Source: Candidatus Bathyarchaeota archaeon B63 (GTDB lineage: Archaea > Thermoproteota > Bathyarchaeia > Bathyarchaeales > DTEX01). Taken from it: 6,532 bases of DNA. Shown piece after piece: positions 5,976-6,532 of the stretch (positions are counted from its first letter, which is position 1; the number at the start of each line of letters is the position of its first letter). A program made the position numbers and the translations under genes. The stretch lies in contig LUCF01000047.1 in the NCBI GenBank assembly GCA_001593845.1, positions 1-6,532 of the forward strand, given 5' to 3'. A model generated the notes under the pieces. It was not told where the DNA came from. It ran no database searches and was given only the letters and a program-made list of their open reading frames with translations.

Positions 5976-6532
5976 TTAGGGAGGCCCCTTCAGTTTTCTA
6001 ATCGTCTCCTCAGCCCTCCCCGTTAATGGCGTACGCGCCTTCTCAAACCTTTCCTTCGGGATGTTCAATGGGCGGGTGGCGTCGATGCCCATCTTCGATG
6101 TTAAGCCCGTCTCCTGGTCGGCTGAGGGATCCAGGGTTGACCCCCTCGCGTCAGGTATGATTATCAGGTCATTGCTCGCCTGAAACCTGAGGGCCACCGC
6201 CCACTCAACCTCTTCTGGATTGAAGATGTCGATGTCCGAGTCCACGACTATCGCGTGCTTGAGGCTCGGATGAGCAGCGAACGCTGCTAGGAGGGCGGTC
6301 TTTCCGTCTCCTTCCGTCTGCTTCTCGATGGAGATCACCGCGTGCAGCCATCCGCATCCGCCTATCGAGAGGTTCACAGCCTTAACGCTCGGCAGGGCCC
6401 TCGAGACAGCCTCGTAGATAGCGGCCTCCCTGGGCAGCCCCATGAGAAGCCTATGCTCCGGCCCTCCTGGGAGGAGCGCCTGGTAAATGTAGCCTCTCCT
6501 ATGCATGACGTTAAGTATCTCTACGACGGGTT
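5976..6532 (-). CDS. UbiD-family decarboxylase, probable anhydromevalonate phosphate decarboxylase, N-terminus cut by the window edge
   Basis: C-terminal 184 residues of a prenylated-FMN-dependent decarboxylase; the frame stays open to the right edge, so the in-frame ATG at 6506 is internal. Family marks, in residues counted from that ATG, are LLPGGPEHRLLMGLPRE at 11-27, preceded by EILNVMHRRGYIY. Next come NLSIGGCGWLHAVISI at 45-60, VVDSDIDIFNPEEVEWA at 87-103, IIPDARGSTLDPSA at 116-129 and SKMGIDATRPL at 137-147. The Arg/Glu catalytic set and the metal and cofactor ligands lie upstream in this family, so they cannot be checked here. Beside a split aconitase X, the likely role is decarboxylation of trans-anhydromevalonate 5-phosphate to isopentenyl phosphate, later phosphorylated by isopentenyl phosphate kinase. 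It would need prenyl-FMN from a UbiX, not seen here. Other UbiD substrates (aromatic acids) are possible if judged on sequence alone. Confidence 0.92.
   Translation of the reverse strand, partial: PVVEILNVMHRRGYIYQALLPGGPEHRLLMGLPREAAIYEAVSRALPSVKAVNLSIGGCGWLHAVISIEKQTEGDGKTALLAAFAAHPSLKHAIVVDSDIDIFNPEEVEWAVALRFQASNDLIIIPDARGSTLDPSADQETGLTSKMGIDATRPLNIPKERFEKARTPLTGRAEETIRKLKGPP

Noticed and set aside
5955..6026. Short plus-strand frame after the dehydratase large subunit (23 codons)
   Set aside because: It runs into the reverse complement of the UbiD gene and has no features of its own.
1..6532. CRISPR arrays, insertion sequences, integrases, toxin-antitoxin or defence genes
   Set aside because: None was seen on either strand. 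The window is housekeeping and isoprenoid-pathway genes with uniform codon use and no sign of recent transfer.

Overview
This window is a piece of an archaeal chromosome, most likely from a thermophile. Three things support this. First, it encodes an archaeal-type IF5A with a hypusination site and an archaeal SRP54. Second, the genes start with TTG or GTG as often as ATG, sit behind AT-rich TATA-like boxes, and in several cases have GGAGGTGATC-type ribosome binding sites. Third, arginine is coded mostly by AGG/AGA and isoleucine often by ATA, which is common in hyperthermophiles. The lineage cannot be fixed from this sequence; a TACK-group or Bathyarchaeia-like organism would fit, but that is inference.

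Left part (1-2424): a NAD kinase gene runs off the left edge on the minus strand. It is divergent from the aIF5A gene across a 205-base promoter region. A PLP-dependent low-specificity threonine aldolase on the minus strand converges on aIF5A with only 15 bases between them. A second divergent promoter region separates the aldolase from srp54. These look like separate single-gene transcripts for housekeeping functions.

Right part (2425-6532): srp54 is followed by a T-run terminator candidate. Next comes a 129-residue all-helical protein that I do not recognise. It is followed 65 bases later by the small and large subunits of a split aconitase X enzyme, which overlap by 10 bases. Facing them on the minus strand, and cut by the right edge, is a UbiD-family decarboxylase.

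The aconitase X pair plus a UbiD homologue is the signature of the modified (archaeal) mevalonate pathway. There, mevalonate 5-phosphate is dehydrated to trans-anhydromevalonate 5-phosphate by phosphomevalonate dehydratase and then decarboxylated to isopentenyl phosphate by a prenylated-FMN enzyme. Both steps specific to that route are encoded together here. The unknown helical protein directly upstream is the most interesting unexplained item. Several gene starts also need correcting, because the longest open frame begins inside the ribosome binding site.
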